Assembly: GCA_045545435.1 (NCBI GenBank)
Contig: JAZQAV010000147.1
Span: 1 to 11,260, forward strand
Reading direction: 5' to 3'
Source of the DNA: UMGS1502 sp045545435
Lineage (GTDB): Bacteria; Actinomycetota; Coriobacteriia; Coriobacteriales; Eggerthellaceae
Length of the DNA: 11,260 nt
Shown: positions 1 through 6,354 of the stretch, one piece after another
Position numbering within the stretch: position 1 is the first letter of the stretch
Layout: each line of letters begins with the position of its first letter
The notes under the pieces: model-generated
What the model was told of the DNA's origin: nothing
Database searches by the model: none
What the model saw: the letters and a program-made list of their open reading frames with translations, nothing else
Program-made: the position numbers and the translations under genes

Positions 1-1079
1 ATGTTGGTGGCCGCAATGATGAACAAAATCACAATGCAAGCAACCAAAACAACCTGGCCGTTCAGCGAGGGGCCACCGGCTACAGCTGCGGTGGTTTCGG
101 TGGCGGCAGCTGCAGCAGCGCCGGCAAGGCCAAAGTTATGCGCGAAGGCTGCACCAATGAGCATGCCCAAGAACGTCACAGCGGCGTCGCTGGAACCCTG
201 GCCGGCCATCACCATCTGGCGAAGCGGGCATCCGCCTGCAAGAACGCCGGCAAATCCAACGGCGTACAGGCCAAGGATGTTCCAAAGGTGCTGCGCGTGG
301 GCGATGGGCTGTCCATCAAAGCTCGGCTTGAAAGTTCCCGTGGCAATGCTGTAAGCAAGCATCGCAATAAAAATGCCGATGACGGGAATGAGCAGGGTGA
401 AGTCCTTCATCAGGAACAAATTGCGAATGCCGCCAATAAAGCAGATGCGCGTCTTTTGGGCCAAAGCGCCAATTACCAGCGCAACGCCAAGCGCCAGCAG
501 AACGGGTGCGTGCTTGGAACCAGGACCCGTTTCGCTGGAGGCAAACAGTCCAGCGGTCACCAGGCTCAAGACGAACAACAGGGTAATGGCGATGGGCAAA
601 ACCGCACCTGCCGGCTTGTTCGTATCCAGTTCGCGACCCAGCGAAAAGCCTTGCTTCAAGAACACGGCACCGGTAATGGCTCCCGCTACCAGGCCAATGA
701 GGCCAACCCAACCGTTAAGGTCGCCTGCGGCCATGCGGATCACCATGCGAAGGGGGCAACCCAAAAACACCAGTGCGCCCACCATCATGATAAAGCCGAG
801 TACAAAGCGGATCATCGGCGAGGAACCCGCCGTTGAGCGATATTCCTTGGTCGCGATGGAAATAAGGAACGAGCCCAAAATGAAACCGACGATTTCGGGA
901 CGGAAGTATTGAACGACGCTTGCACTGTGAAGCTTCATAGCTCCGGCGGTGTCGCGAATGAAGCACGCAGCACATACGGCCATGTTAGGTGGGTTCCCAG
1001 CTATTGCCAGAACAGCGACAAGGGCGCCAACTGCAACACCTACGATGGCCAGCCCTTTCTTCGAATTAAGGAATTCCAC
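1..1079 (-). CDS. yedE: YedE-family putative selenium transporter (3' end beyond window)
   Basis: Translating the minus strand from a GTG at 1079 gives 359 uninterrupted codons to the window edge, so the C-terminus is missing. The protein is strongly hydrophobic with many membrane segments. It has two copies of a Gly-Cys-Pro-Leu-Arg motif (GCPLRM at residues 107-112, GGCPLRQ at 282-288), the duplicated signature of the YeeE/YedE (sulfur-transport DUF395) fold. An early CAACFIRDTAG stretch (residues 36-46) and GTFKPSFDGQPIAHAQHLWN (249-268) match what I know of the YedE selenium-type subfamily. Such proteins are thought to import a selenium or sulfur species across the inner membrane and often sit beside yedF/selD; neighbours on that side are not visible. 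The start is supported by AGAAAGG (complement of 1088-1094), 8 nt upstream. Shorter frames on both strands here are shadows. The family call is firm; the substrate is inferred. Confidence 0.9.
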   Translation of the reverse strand, partial: MEFLNSKKGLAIVGVAVGALVAVLAIAGNPPNMAVCAACFIRDTAGAMKLHSASVVQYFRPEIVGFILGSFLISIATKEYRSTAGSSPMIRFVLGFIMMVGALVFLGCPLRMVIRMAAGDLNGWVGLIGLVAGAITGAVFLKQGFSLGRELDTNKPAGAVLPIAITLLFVLSLVTAGLFASSETGPGSKHAPVLLALGVALVIGALAQKTRICFIGGIRNLFLMKDFTLLIPVIGIFIAMLAYSIATGTFKPSFDGQPIAHAQHLWNILGLYAVGFAGVLAGGCPLRQMVMAGQGSSDAAVTFLGMLIGAAFAHNFGLAGAAAAAATETTAAVAGGPSLNGQVVLVACIVILFIIAATN

Positions 1080-1515
1080 GAGTAGAACCTTTCTGTTGCG
1101 GCGCAACAAAGCGCGCCAGCGTACGGCAGGATGCATGCGCGAAATGTCAAAGCCCACGAAAATGGACGCAAACATTTAACGCATGGTTGGATGCAGAAAA
1201 GTAAAACGTGCAGAATATGGTGTCCTATTTCGCTCGCCGTGCTTGAGCGGTCAGGGCGTTGCGCAGAAGATGTTGCTGGGGCGTATGCAGAATTTAGCGC
1301 CCTTGCAACACGAGCTAATGATAGCAATCTATATCAATATGCTTAAAACGTAATAGTGTAATTTTACTGTGAAAGGTCGAATTGCACGCGGTTTGGCTTT
1401 ATCGCATGTTTCCAGCGCGAACTGAGCGCCTCGTGCGAACTGGCGTCCCGCGCGGATTACGCGTTCACTGCGAGCCTTGAATAATTTGGTGGTAGTGCGA
1501 ATTCCCCAAAATAAT
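1080..1515. other. Non-coding stretch upstream of yedE and the tRNA
   Basis: I see no convincing gene here. Small open frames on both strands lack recognisable protein content and ribosome binding sites. It should hold the yedE promoter: on the minus strand there is a perfect TTGACA (complement of 1145-1150), but no good -10 at the usual distance, and a more AT-rich patch lies around 1315-1370. Either could be the promoter, which would give a 5' leader of roughly 50 to 250 nt. I could not recognise a known riboswitch in it. Confidence 0.5.
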
Positions 1516-1544
1516 TTGGATAGACGGCTGCTGTCGGTTAGAAT
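1516..1544 (+). promoter_or_regulatory. Sigma-70-type promoter for the tRNA
   Basis: TTGGAT (1516-1521) and TAGAAT (1539-1544) are separated by exactly 17 bp. The predicted start, about 7 bp after the -10, falls near 1551, only a few bases before the tRNA. This is a good match to a housekeeping promoter with the short leader typical of tRNA genes. Confidence 0.65.
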
Positions 1545-1558
1545 AAACAAATGCATGG

Positions 1559-1633
1559 GGGCCCTTAGCTCAATGGCGGAGCAGGGGACTCATAATCCCT
1601 TGGTTGCAGCTTCGAGTCCTGCAGGCCCCACCA
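1559..1633 (+). tRNA. tRNA with CAT anticodon (Met or Ile2), with stem defects
   Basis: The gene folds as a cloverleaf: D stem GCTC/GAGC, anticodon stem GGGGA/TCCCT around loop CTCATAA (anticodon CAT), 5-nt variable loop, T loop TTCGAGT, and an encoded CCA end (1631-1633). CAT is read by initiator Met, elongator Met or lysidine-modified Ile2. The CTTAGCTC start and the ATAATCCCTTGGT segment resemble Ile2 tRNAs, but I cannot settle it. Three points are odd: C-C opposition at 53:61 (1610 and 1618), normally an almost invariant G-C pair; a C-C mismatch at 4:69 (1562 and 1626), or a one-base bulge if the gene starts at 1558; and G instead of A at position 21. It has its own promoter and terminator, so it looks transcribed. 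Confidence 0.85.
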
Positions 1634-1649
1634 TCAACTTGGCACTACC

Positions 1650-1682
1650 AGCCCCGCCTCGCGCGGGGCTGCTTTACTTTAC
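1650..1682 (+). terminator. Rho-independent terminator of the tRNA gene
   Basis: AGCCCCGC (1650-1657) pairs perfectly with GCGGGGCT (1663-1670) across a 5-nt loop. The following GCTTTACTTTA is T-rich. It sits 17 nt after the tRNA and isolates it from the next gene. Confidence 0.85.
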
Positions 1683-1787
1683 CTGCAGAGGGTCGCCCGT
1701 GAGCCCAATCGTGAATCGATGATCGCTTACGCTAACTCTGCGCGTACCACAATGAATGCGTTTCCCCAACTCAGGATGGAGCCAGCC

Positions 1788-2240
1788 ATGATCGATGAGA
1801 ACTGCGTTTTTTGCAAAATCGCTACGCACGAGATTCCCACCAAACAGGTGTACGAAGACGAGTGGGTTATTGCTTTCGACGATATGGAACCGCTGATGCC
1901 GGTGCATACGCTCATCATCCCCAAAGACCATTATCGCAACGTAGGCGACGATGTGCCGGTTGATGTGCTGGGCCACACTATGGATGCGGTGAAAAAGGTT
2001 GCGGAAATCAAGGGGCTCACCGAGCGCGGTTATCGCTGCCTCATCAATACCGGCGACGACGCCAGCCAAAGCGTGAAGCACTTCCATGTGCACGTGCTGG
2101 GTGGCGGTTTGATGCCGCGCCCGAACGACCAGGACTGGGGCGAGGTGGCAACCAACGCAGAAAAAATCGCCGCGCAAAAAGAATTGCTGGCGGCAGCTCA
2201 AAAGTACACGCAGGCGGTTGAGGCTGAGAAGCAGAAGTAA
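1788..2240 (+). CDS. HIT-family (histidine triad) nucleotide hydrolase, HinT-like
   Basis: The 150-residue protein has the histidine triad signature HFHVHV (His98, His100, His102), the catalytic site with which HIT proteins hydrolyse nucleoside phosphoramidates or other nucleotide conjugates. The N-terminus carries CVFC (residues 6-9) followed by KIATHEIP, the usual HIT opening; the PVHTLIIPKDH segment (38-48) and the NTGDDASQSVKH run leading into the triad also fit. It is longer than typical HinT (about 115 residues) because of an Ala/Gln/Glu-rich, probably helical C-terminal tail (residues 121-150). I chose the ATG at 1788 because GGAG (1778-1781) lies 6 nt upstream and family homology begins there. 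An in-frame start at 1719 would add an unconserved leader. The gene stands alone between the tRNA terminator and a hairpin and is probably a housekeeping cytosolic enzyme. Confidence 0.93.
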   Translation: MIDENCVFCKIATHEIPTKQVYEDEWVIAFDDMEPLMPVHTLIIPKDHYRNVGDDVPVDVLGHTMDAVKKVAEIKGLTERGYRCLINTGDDASQSVKHFHVHVLGGGLMPRPNDQDWGEVATNAEKIAAQKELLAAAQKYTQAVEAEKQK

Positions 2241-2312
2241 GCGCCCTCGTTTCGTGCAACGCACACGCGGGGCTGCAACCAAACGCGCCACGCATCAAGC
2301 TTTAACGCTTCG

Positions 2313-2375
2313 CTTCGGGAGGTCATCTGGCATAACGCCGATAACCTCCCGAAGTTAGCTTTATGCCGATTTTTA
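2313..2375 (+). terminator. Probable terminator hairpin after the HIT gene
   Basis: CTTCGGGAGGT (2313-2323) pairs over 11 bp with ACCTCCCGAAG (2344-2354). The 20-nt loop contains a smaller GGC/GCC hairpin. T-rich sequence (TTAGCTTTATG, then GATTTTTA) follows, though not immediately. The hairpin probably terminates the HIT transcript. Because it lies just upstream of the TRAP promoter, a regulatory role cannot be excluded. Confidence 0.6.
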
Positions 2376-2376
2376 C

Positions 2377-2387
2377 GTAACTGTTAC
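2377..2387. promoter_or_regulatory. Palindrome GTAACTGTTAC, possible operator
   Basis: This is a perfect inverted repeat of 5-bp arms around a central T, ending directly before the predicted -35 box of the TRAP operon. That position would suit a regulator of transporter expression. A related AACTG/CAGTT pair (2432-2436 and 2446-2450) lies downstream of the -10. Function is inferred from position alone. Confidence 0.35.
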
Positions 2388-2416
2388 TTTAGGGCGCTAG
2401 AGTGTTCCTGTAAAAT
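2388..2416 (+). promoter_or_regulatory. Candidate promoter of the TRAP operon
   Basis: TTTAGG (2388-2393) and TAAAAT (2411-2416) are 17 bp apart. The -10 is good and the -35 is weak, as in promoters that depend on an activator. It would give a leader of roughly 110 nt before the receptor gene. Confidence 0.45.
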
Positions 2417-2472
2417 ACCCCCATTACGTATAACTGCGTTTGCAACAGTTCCTGGTAAAACAACCTGTTAAA

Positions 2473-2495
2473 CCGCGCGAACGGCTGTCGCGCGG
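2473..2495 (+). promoter_or_regulatory. GC-rich hairpin in the TRAP operon leader
   Basis: CCGCGCGA (2473-2480) pairs perfectly with TCGCGCGG (2488-2495) across a 7-nt loop, about 30 nt before the Shine-Dalgarno sequence. There is no T-tract after it, so it is not a terminator. It may stabilise the 5' end of the message or take part in control. Confidence 0.45.
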
Positions 2496-2535
2496 CTCTT
2501 GAAAGCGTTGCGCCAGGAAAGAAGAGGAGGTACCG

Positions 2536-3594
2536 ATGAACAAGAATCTCACGCGCAGGGGCTTCGTTGGCGTTGCTGCGGCTACGGGTGCGGCTGCTGT
2601 GTTGGCAGGCTGCTCTTCGGGAAGCGGATCGGCCAGCGCATCGGCAAGCGCTAGCGCTTCGGCAAGCGCCAGCGGCTCTGCCAGCGGTGCTAAAACCACC
2701 CTGCGTTTCGTGACCGGCGGCGAAAGCGGAACCTACTATGCATTCGGCTCCGTTATTGCTCAGCACTGCACCAACGAGACCAACGTTGAGGTGCGCGCGC
2801 TTGCTGGTAACGGCTCTAAGGCAAACGTTGAAGCTCTTGAAGACAACGACGCCGATCTTGCATTCTGCCAGTCCGACGTTATGGCATATGCCTACAAGGG
2901 CATCAACCTGTTTGACGGCATGAAGGTTGAGTGCTTCTCCACGGTTGCCAACCTTTACGAAGAGCAGGTTCAAATTGTTACCTGCAACCCCGACATCAAG
3001 ACCGTTGCCGACCTCAAGGGCAAGCGCGTCTCCATTGGCGCTGCTGGTTCGGGCGTGTACTTCAACGCCGTTGACATCCTTGGCGCATACGGCATCAAGT
3101 GCGGCCAAACTCCCGACGAGTGCGACTTCACGCCGTCTTACCAATCGTTCGGTGACTCCGCCGACTCCCTGAAGAACGATCAGATCGATGCCGCCTTCAT
3201 CGTTGCAGGCGCTCCTACCACCGCTATTACCGACCTGTCCACCTCCAAGCAGGCCTACCTGGTAGCACTTGACTCCGAGCACATTGCCGAGCTCAAGAAA
3301 ACCTCCGACTACTACAACGAGGCCACCATTGCTGCTGGCGTGTACTCCGGCATCGAGCAGGACACCACCACGGTTTCCGTTGGCGCTGTTGTCATTGCCA
3401 ACGATTCGGTACCCGAGGATGCTGTGTACGCGTTCATTTCCGACATCTTCGAGAACGCAAAAGACCTCACCGACAGCCATGCGAAGTACGCCGAGCTCAG
3501 CCTCGAGAAGGCCGCATCCATCACGTCGGTTCCGTATCATCCGGGTGCCGCTAAGTACCTCGATGAGAAGGGCTTTAAGGTAGAAACCAAGTAG
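2536..3594 (+). CDS. TAXI-family TRAP transporter solute-binding lipoprotein
   Basis: The 352-residue extracytoplasmic receptor captures a solute and delivers it to the membrane permease encoded next. A positively charged TRRGF start, a hydrophobic stretch (residues 10-24) and the lipobox LAGC (acylated Cys26) mark a membrane-anchored lipoprotein; the twin arginines suggest possible Tat export. A Ser/Ala/Gly linker follows (28-50). The mature domain begins TLRFVTGGESGTYYAFG (55-71), a hallmark of TAXI receptors. Later segments such as VQIVTCNPDIKTVADLKGKR and the GAAGSGVYFNA stretch, then the C-terminal YHPGAAKYLDEKGF, also fit the family and its full length. AGGAGG (2525-2530) lies 5 nt before the ATG. 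The substrate is unknown: TAXI proteins are linked to glutamate and other organic acids, but nothing here identifies the ligand. It is paired with the fused permease at 3696-5843. Confidence 0.95.
   Translation: MNKNLTRRGFVGVAAATGAAAVLAGCSSGSGSASASASASASASASGSASGAKTTLRFVTGGESGTYYAFGSVIAQHCTNETNVEVRALAGNGSKANVEALEDNDADLAFCQSDVMAYAYKGINLFDGMKVECFSTVANLYEEQVQIVTCNPDIKTVADLKGKRVSIGAAGSGVYFNAVDILGAYGIKCGQTPDECDFTPSYQSFGDSADSLKNDQIDAAFIVAGAPTTAITDLSTSKQAYLVALDSEHIAELKKTSDYYNEATIAAGVYSGIEQDTTTVSVGAVVIANDSVPEDAVYAFISDIFENAKDLTDSHAKYAELSLEKAASITSVPYHPGAAKYLDEKGFKVETK
2617..2685 (+). repeat. Low-complexity Ser-Ala linker-coding repeat
   Basis: Degenerate GCC/TCG/AGC-type codons encode an alternating Ser-Ala tract just after the lipidated cysteine of the TAXI receptor. 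This is a typical flexible tether, and its repetitive DNA could vary in length by slippage between strains. Confidence 0.7.
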
Positions 3595-3630
3595 TTTTCA
3601 ACCTGTTTCTACGACATTCGAGTTTTAGAG

Positions 3631-3671
3631 AGAGCCGCAACGGGCTGGTGTTTTTGGTCCGTTGCGGTTTT
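3631..3671 (+). terminator. Intercistronic hairpin with T-tract (attenuator)
   Basis: CCGCAACGG (3635-3643) pairs perfectly with CCGTTGCGG (3659-3667), with a 15-nt loop and a following TTTTC. AGAG before the stem can extend the pairing into the TTTT. It sits between the receptor and permease genes. The likely role is partial termination or 3'-end protection, giving more receptor than permease, as is common in binding-protein operons. Confidence 0.65.
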
Positions 3672-3695
3672 CGTGGTAATTACTAGGGGGCAGTT

Positions 3696-5843
3696 TTGCC
3701 TAATAAACAAGAACGACTGCAAGAGGCACCAACGCCTGCAATTCATACTGAGCTCGATACCGAAATCGAGGCTGAAAAGGGCTTAACGCACGAAGCCGGC
3801 GGCGAAGCGCCTGTTACGGCAACGCCTGAAATCGATATCGACATGCTGGCCGATCCCGACGTTGACGTTGATGACGTCATGCGCAAGTACGACCTTGAGT
3901 CCAACACGCGCATCTGGGAAGGCAAGCCCAAAGTGGTTGTATCCATTATTCTTGCAGCCTTCTCTATCTATTGCATAGGCATGACGCTGTTCTCGGTGGA
4001 GCTGCCTGAAACCAAGCTTGCGCGCTTCCTTGGGTGCGTGGTGCTCATTGGTTACCTGCTGTATCCGCGCAGCAAAAAGCATGTGCGCGTGAACTCCATG
4101 CCCTGGTACGACGTTATCTTGATGGTGGTTGGCGCATTCTGCTTCTTCTATTTTGCGTTCAATGCCATCGAAATCGTGCACATGGCTTCGCGCATTCAAA
4201 CCATTCATGTGGTGCTGGGCGTTATTGGCACCCTGGTGCTCATGGAGCTGTGCCGCCGGTGCGTGGGCGTGCCCATTTTGGTGGTTGTGGGCGTTCTTCT
4301 CGTGTATGCCTTCTTCAACCAGTTTGAGTTCAACCCCGACTTCTACAAGGCATTGCGCACTATCACGTACAAGCTGTTCTACACCACCTCAGGTGTAATC
4401 GGAACGCCTACGTACGTTTGCTACACCTACATTGTGCTGTTCATTATCTTCGGCGCGTTCCTTGAGCGCACGGGCATTGCGGCGTTCTTCATTTCGCTGG
4501 CTAACCGTATTGCTGGCTGGTCATCAGGCGGCGCCGCCAAGGTGTCGGTTATCGCGTCTGCGCTGTGCGGCATGGTTTCGGGCTCTTCGGTGGGCAACAC
4601 CGTTACCACGGGCTCGGTTACCATTCCCATGATGAAGAAAACCGGCTATAAGCCCGAATTTGCGGGCGCCGTTGAAGCTGCGTCGTCCACGGGCGGACAG
4701 ATTATGCCGCCTATCATGGGCGCCGCTGCGTTCCTTATGGCCGAGTACATGGGCATTCCGTACATCCAGGTAGCCACAATCGCCATTATTCCCGCGCTGT
4801 TGTACTTCACGGGCATCTTCCTTACCGTGCATCTTGAGGCCAAAAAGCTTCATCTTGAGGGCATCCCGCGCGAGCAGCTGCCGCGTATTTCTTACCTTGT
4901 GAAGAACTGCTACCTCATTATTCCGCTGGTGCTGCTGGTGTGGTTGGTTGCTTCGGGTACGCGTACGATGGCGTATTCGGCGGCGGTTTCAATTGTGGCC
5001 GCGCTTATCGCGGGCCTTATCAACTTCTTCGTGACCGAGCTTCAGAATCGCGAAGAAGGCGTGTCGGTGGGTCAGGCGGTAGGCCCTGCTCTTGTCACCG
5101 CGCTTAAGACCGCTGTGGCTATGACGTTTGAGGCGCTGCAGGCTGGCGCGCGCAGCTGCATTGCTGTTGCGGTTGCCTGTGCGATGGCTGGCATGATCGC
5201 GGGCTGCATTACGGTTACGGGCCTTGCTTCCACGCTCATCAACGTGATCGTGAACTTCGCGGGCGATGCCACCATCATCGGCTTGGTGCTTACCATGCTC
5301 ACGTGCATCGTGCTGGGCATGGGCGTTCCCACCACGGCGAACTACTGCATCATGGCTGCCACGTGCGCGCCTATTCTTATCAAGCTGGGCATTCCTGTTG
5401 TGGGCGCACACTTCTTCGTGTTCTACTTCGGCATTGTGGCCGACATTACGCCGCCGGTTGCTTTGGCGGCTTACGCCGGCAGTGCGATTGCGCATTCTGA
5501 CCCCATGAAGACCGGCCTGAATGCTGCGAAGCTTGCTATTGCGGCGTTTATCGTGCCCTACATTATGGCGTTCAACCCCGTTATGCTGCTTCAAGGGTCG
5601 TTTACCGGCATTGAGCTGGCTATTGTGGTTGCAACAAGCATCGCTGGTTTGTTTGGCGTTGCGGTGGCGCTTAATGGTAACCTGTTCACCAATGTGAATC
5701 CCGTGTTCAGGATTTTGTTTGCGGCTGCTGGCTTGTCCATGATGATTCCCGGCGCGCTTACCGACATCATCGGTGTTGCGGGTGTGGCGCTTCTGTTTGC
5801 GGCGCAGTACCTGCTGTTCAAGCGTGCGAAAGGCCAAGAGTAA
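3696..5843 (+). CDS. TRAP transporter fused permease (4TM + 12TM)
   Basis: The 715-residue inner-membrane protein is a fused TRAP permease combining the small (DctQ-like) and large (DctM-like) subunits, which take solute from the TAXI receptor, usually with Na+ symport. Residues 1-78 are acidic and probably cytoplasmic. Membrane segments begin with VVSIILAAFSIYCIG (81-95). The segment SGSSVGNTVTTGSVTIP (295-311) and the following EAASSTGGQIMPPIMGAAAF (327-346) are diagnostic of this family, as are GMGVPTTANY and FGIVADITPPVALAAYAG later on. The start is a TTG at 3696, supported by AGGGGG (3685-3690) 5 nt upstream; no equally good ATG lies near. The gene is co-directional with the receptor gene, 101 bp downstream. 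Length is in the normal range and I see no damage. Long antisense frames opposite it are shadows. Confidence 0.95.
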   Translation: MPNKQERLQEAPTPAIHTELDTEIEAEKGLTHEAGGEAPVTATPEIDIDMLADPDVDVDDVMRKYDLESNTRIWEGKPKVVVSIILAAFSIYCIGMTLFSVELPETKLARFLGCVVLIGYLLYPRSKKHVRVNSMPWYDVILMVVGAFCFFYFAFNAIEIVHMASRIQTIHVVLGVIGTLVLMELCRRCVGVPILVVVGVLLVYAFFNQFEFNPDFYKALRTITYKLFYTTSGVIGTPTYVCYTYIVLFIIFGAFLERTGIAAFFISLANRIAGWSSGGAAKVSVIASALCGMVSGSSVGNTVTTGSVTIPMMKKTGYKPEFAGAVEAASSTGGQIMPPIMGAAAFLMAEYMGIPYIQVATIAIIPALLYFTGIFLTVHLEAKKLHLEGIPREQLPRISYLVKNCYLIIPLVLLVWLVASGTRTMAYSAAVSIVAALIAGLINFFVTELQNREEGVSVGQAVGPALVTALKTAVAMTFEALQAGARSCIAVAVACAMAGMIAGCITVTGLASTLINVIVNFAGDATIIGLVLTMLTCIVLGMGVPTTANYCIMAATCAPILIKLGIPVVGAHFFVFYFGIVADITPPVALAAYAGSAIAHSDPMKTGLNAAKLAIAAFIVPYIMAFNPVMLLQGSFTGIELAIVVATSIAGLFGVAVALNGNLFTNVNPVFRILFAAAGLSMMIPGALTDIIGVAGVALLFAAQYLLFKRAKGQE

Positions 5844-5885
5844 GCAGCTGCGTAGCGCGTCGTGTGGCGATGCCGCAGAAGGCGT

Positions 5886-5939
5886 GCGCTTGCAAGCGCG
5901 GTTTGCGGCGGTGCAGCGCGCCGCGCAACGGAGCGCGGC
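5886..5939. repeat. GC-rich palindromes downstream of the permease
   Basis: GCGCTTGCAAGCGC (5886-5899) is a perfect 14-bp palindrome. GCCGCGC (5920-5926) and GCGCGGC (5933-5939) form a second hairpin. Neither is followed by a T-tract. They lie within about 140 bp of very GC-rich non-coding sequence between the permease stop and its terminator. No role is evident. Confidence 0.5.
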
Positions 5940-5986
5940 TTTCGGCGGAGTAACGCGCCGCAACCCTGAATAAATTCGCTTTTACG

Positions 5987-6015
5987 AAAAGCGCCCCTGT
6001 CGAAGGGGCGCTTTC
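5987..6015. terminator. Strong, probably bidirectional terminator
   Basis: GCGCCCC (5991-5997) pairs perfectly with GGGGCGC (6005-6011). An A-tract precedes the stem and TTTC follows it, so the hairpin carries a T-tract on both strands. It ends the TRAP operon and could also stop minus-strand transcription arriving from thpR. Confidence 0.88.
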
Positions 6016-6043
6016 TTGTTGTGCGGTTGCTTCGGATGGGTGC

Positions 6044-6153
6044 GCGGACGCAAAACGCCAGTTGTGACCTGTTTGGGAGATGCTTGCGGACGCAAAACGC
6101 CAGTTGTGACCCGTTTGCAAAAAGCCCGCGGACGCAAAATGCCAGTTGTGACC
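6044..6153 (+). repeat. Three-unit direct repeat, 42-bp period (left arm)
   Basis: Three copies of a 26-bp unit start at 6044, 6086 and 6128, so the period is exactly 42 bp. Each begins GCGGACGCAAAA and ends GCCAGTTGTGACC; copies 1 and 2 are identical over the unit, and copy 3 has a single C-to-T change. The 16-bp spacers are unrelated to one another. The array lies between the permease terminator and the inverted right arm. It does not match a repeat class I know. Confidence 0.95.
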
Positions 6154-6245
6154 TAAAAGACGCGCATTGAAAGCGGCTAGCTGACGAGGGCACGTCACTG
6201 ACCAGGGGATTCTTTATGGCGTGAAAATGTTGTGCGGGCAGAACG

Positions 6246-6354
6246 GGTCACAACCGTAGTTTTGCGTCCCATGGATACCGCCGAAAGGGTCACAACTGTA
6301 GTTTTGCGTCCCGCGCCTGACGTCTATTGGGTCACAACCGTCATTTTGCGTCCC
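6246..6354 (-). repeat. Three-unit repeat in inverted orientation, 42-bp period (right arm)
   Basis: Three copies of the same element, reversed, start at 6246, 6288 and 6330, again exactly 42 bp apart. On the minus strand each reads GGGACGCAAAA, then six variable bases, then GTTGTGACCC. The variable middle differs from the left arm (CTACGG, CTACAG and TGACGG against CGCCAG or TGCCAG). The two arms are separated by 92 bp of non-repetitive DNA (6154-6245). Together they could fold into a long interrupted hairpin in RNA or a cruciform in DNA. Confidence 0.95.

Noticed and set aside
138..836. Plus-strand open frames of 179 and 232 residues near the left edge
   Set aside because: They are opposite the YedE frame, whose motifs and membrane pattern are clear.
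1559..1700. tRNA as an integration site for a mobile element
   Set aside because: No integrase and no repeat of the tRNA 3' end was seen in the window.
1719..1787. Longer HIT protein beginning at 1719
   Set aside because: Family homology and the Shine-Dalgarno sequence both point to the ATG at 1788.
2389..3540. 383-residue open frame antisense to the TAXI receptor
   Set aside because: It mirrors a well-recognised gene, has no family resemblance, and is explained by GC-rich codon structure on the opposite strand.
4989..5963. 324-residue open frame antisense to the TRAP permease
   Set aside because: Low-complexity Arg/His/Asn-rich translation typical of a shadow frame; the sense frame is a clear permease.
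5818..6198. 126-residue minus-strand frame with 14-residue repeats
   Set aside because: GTG start without a ribosome site; it runs through a strong terminator into the permease gene. The repetition comes from the DNA array.
6044..6354. CRISPR array
   Set aside because: Spacers are only 16 bp, there are three units per arm, orientation flips between arms, the unit core varies, and no cas genes are nearby.
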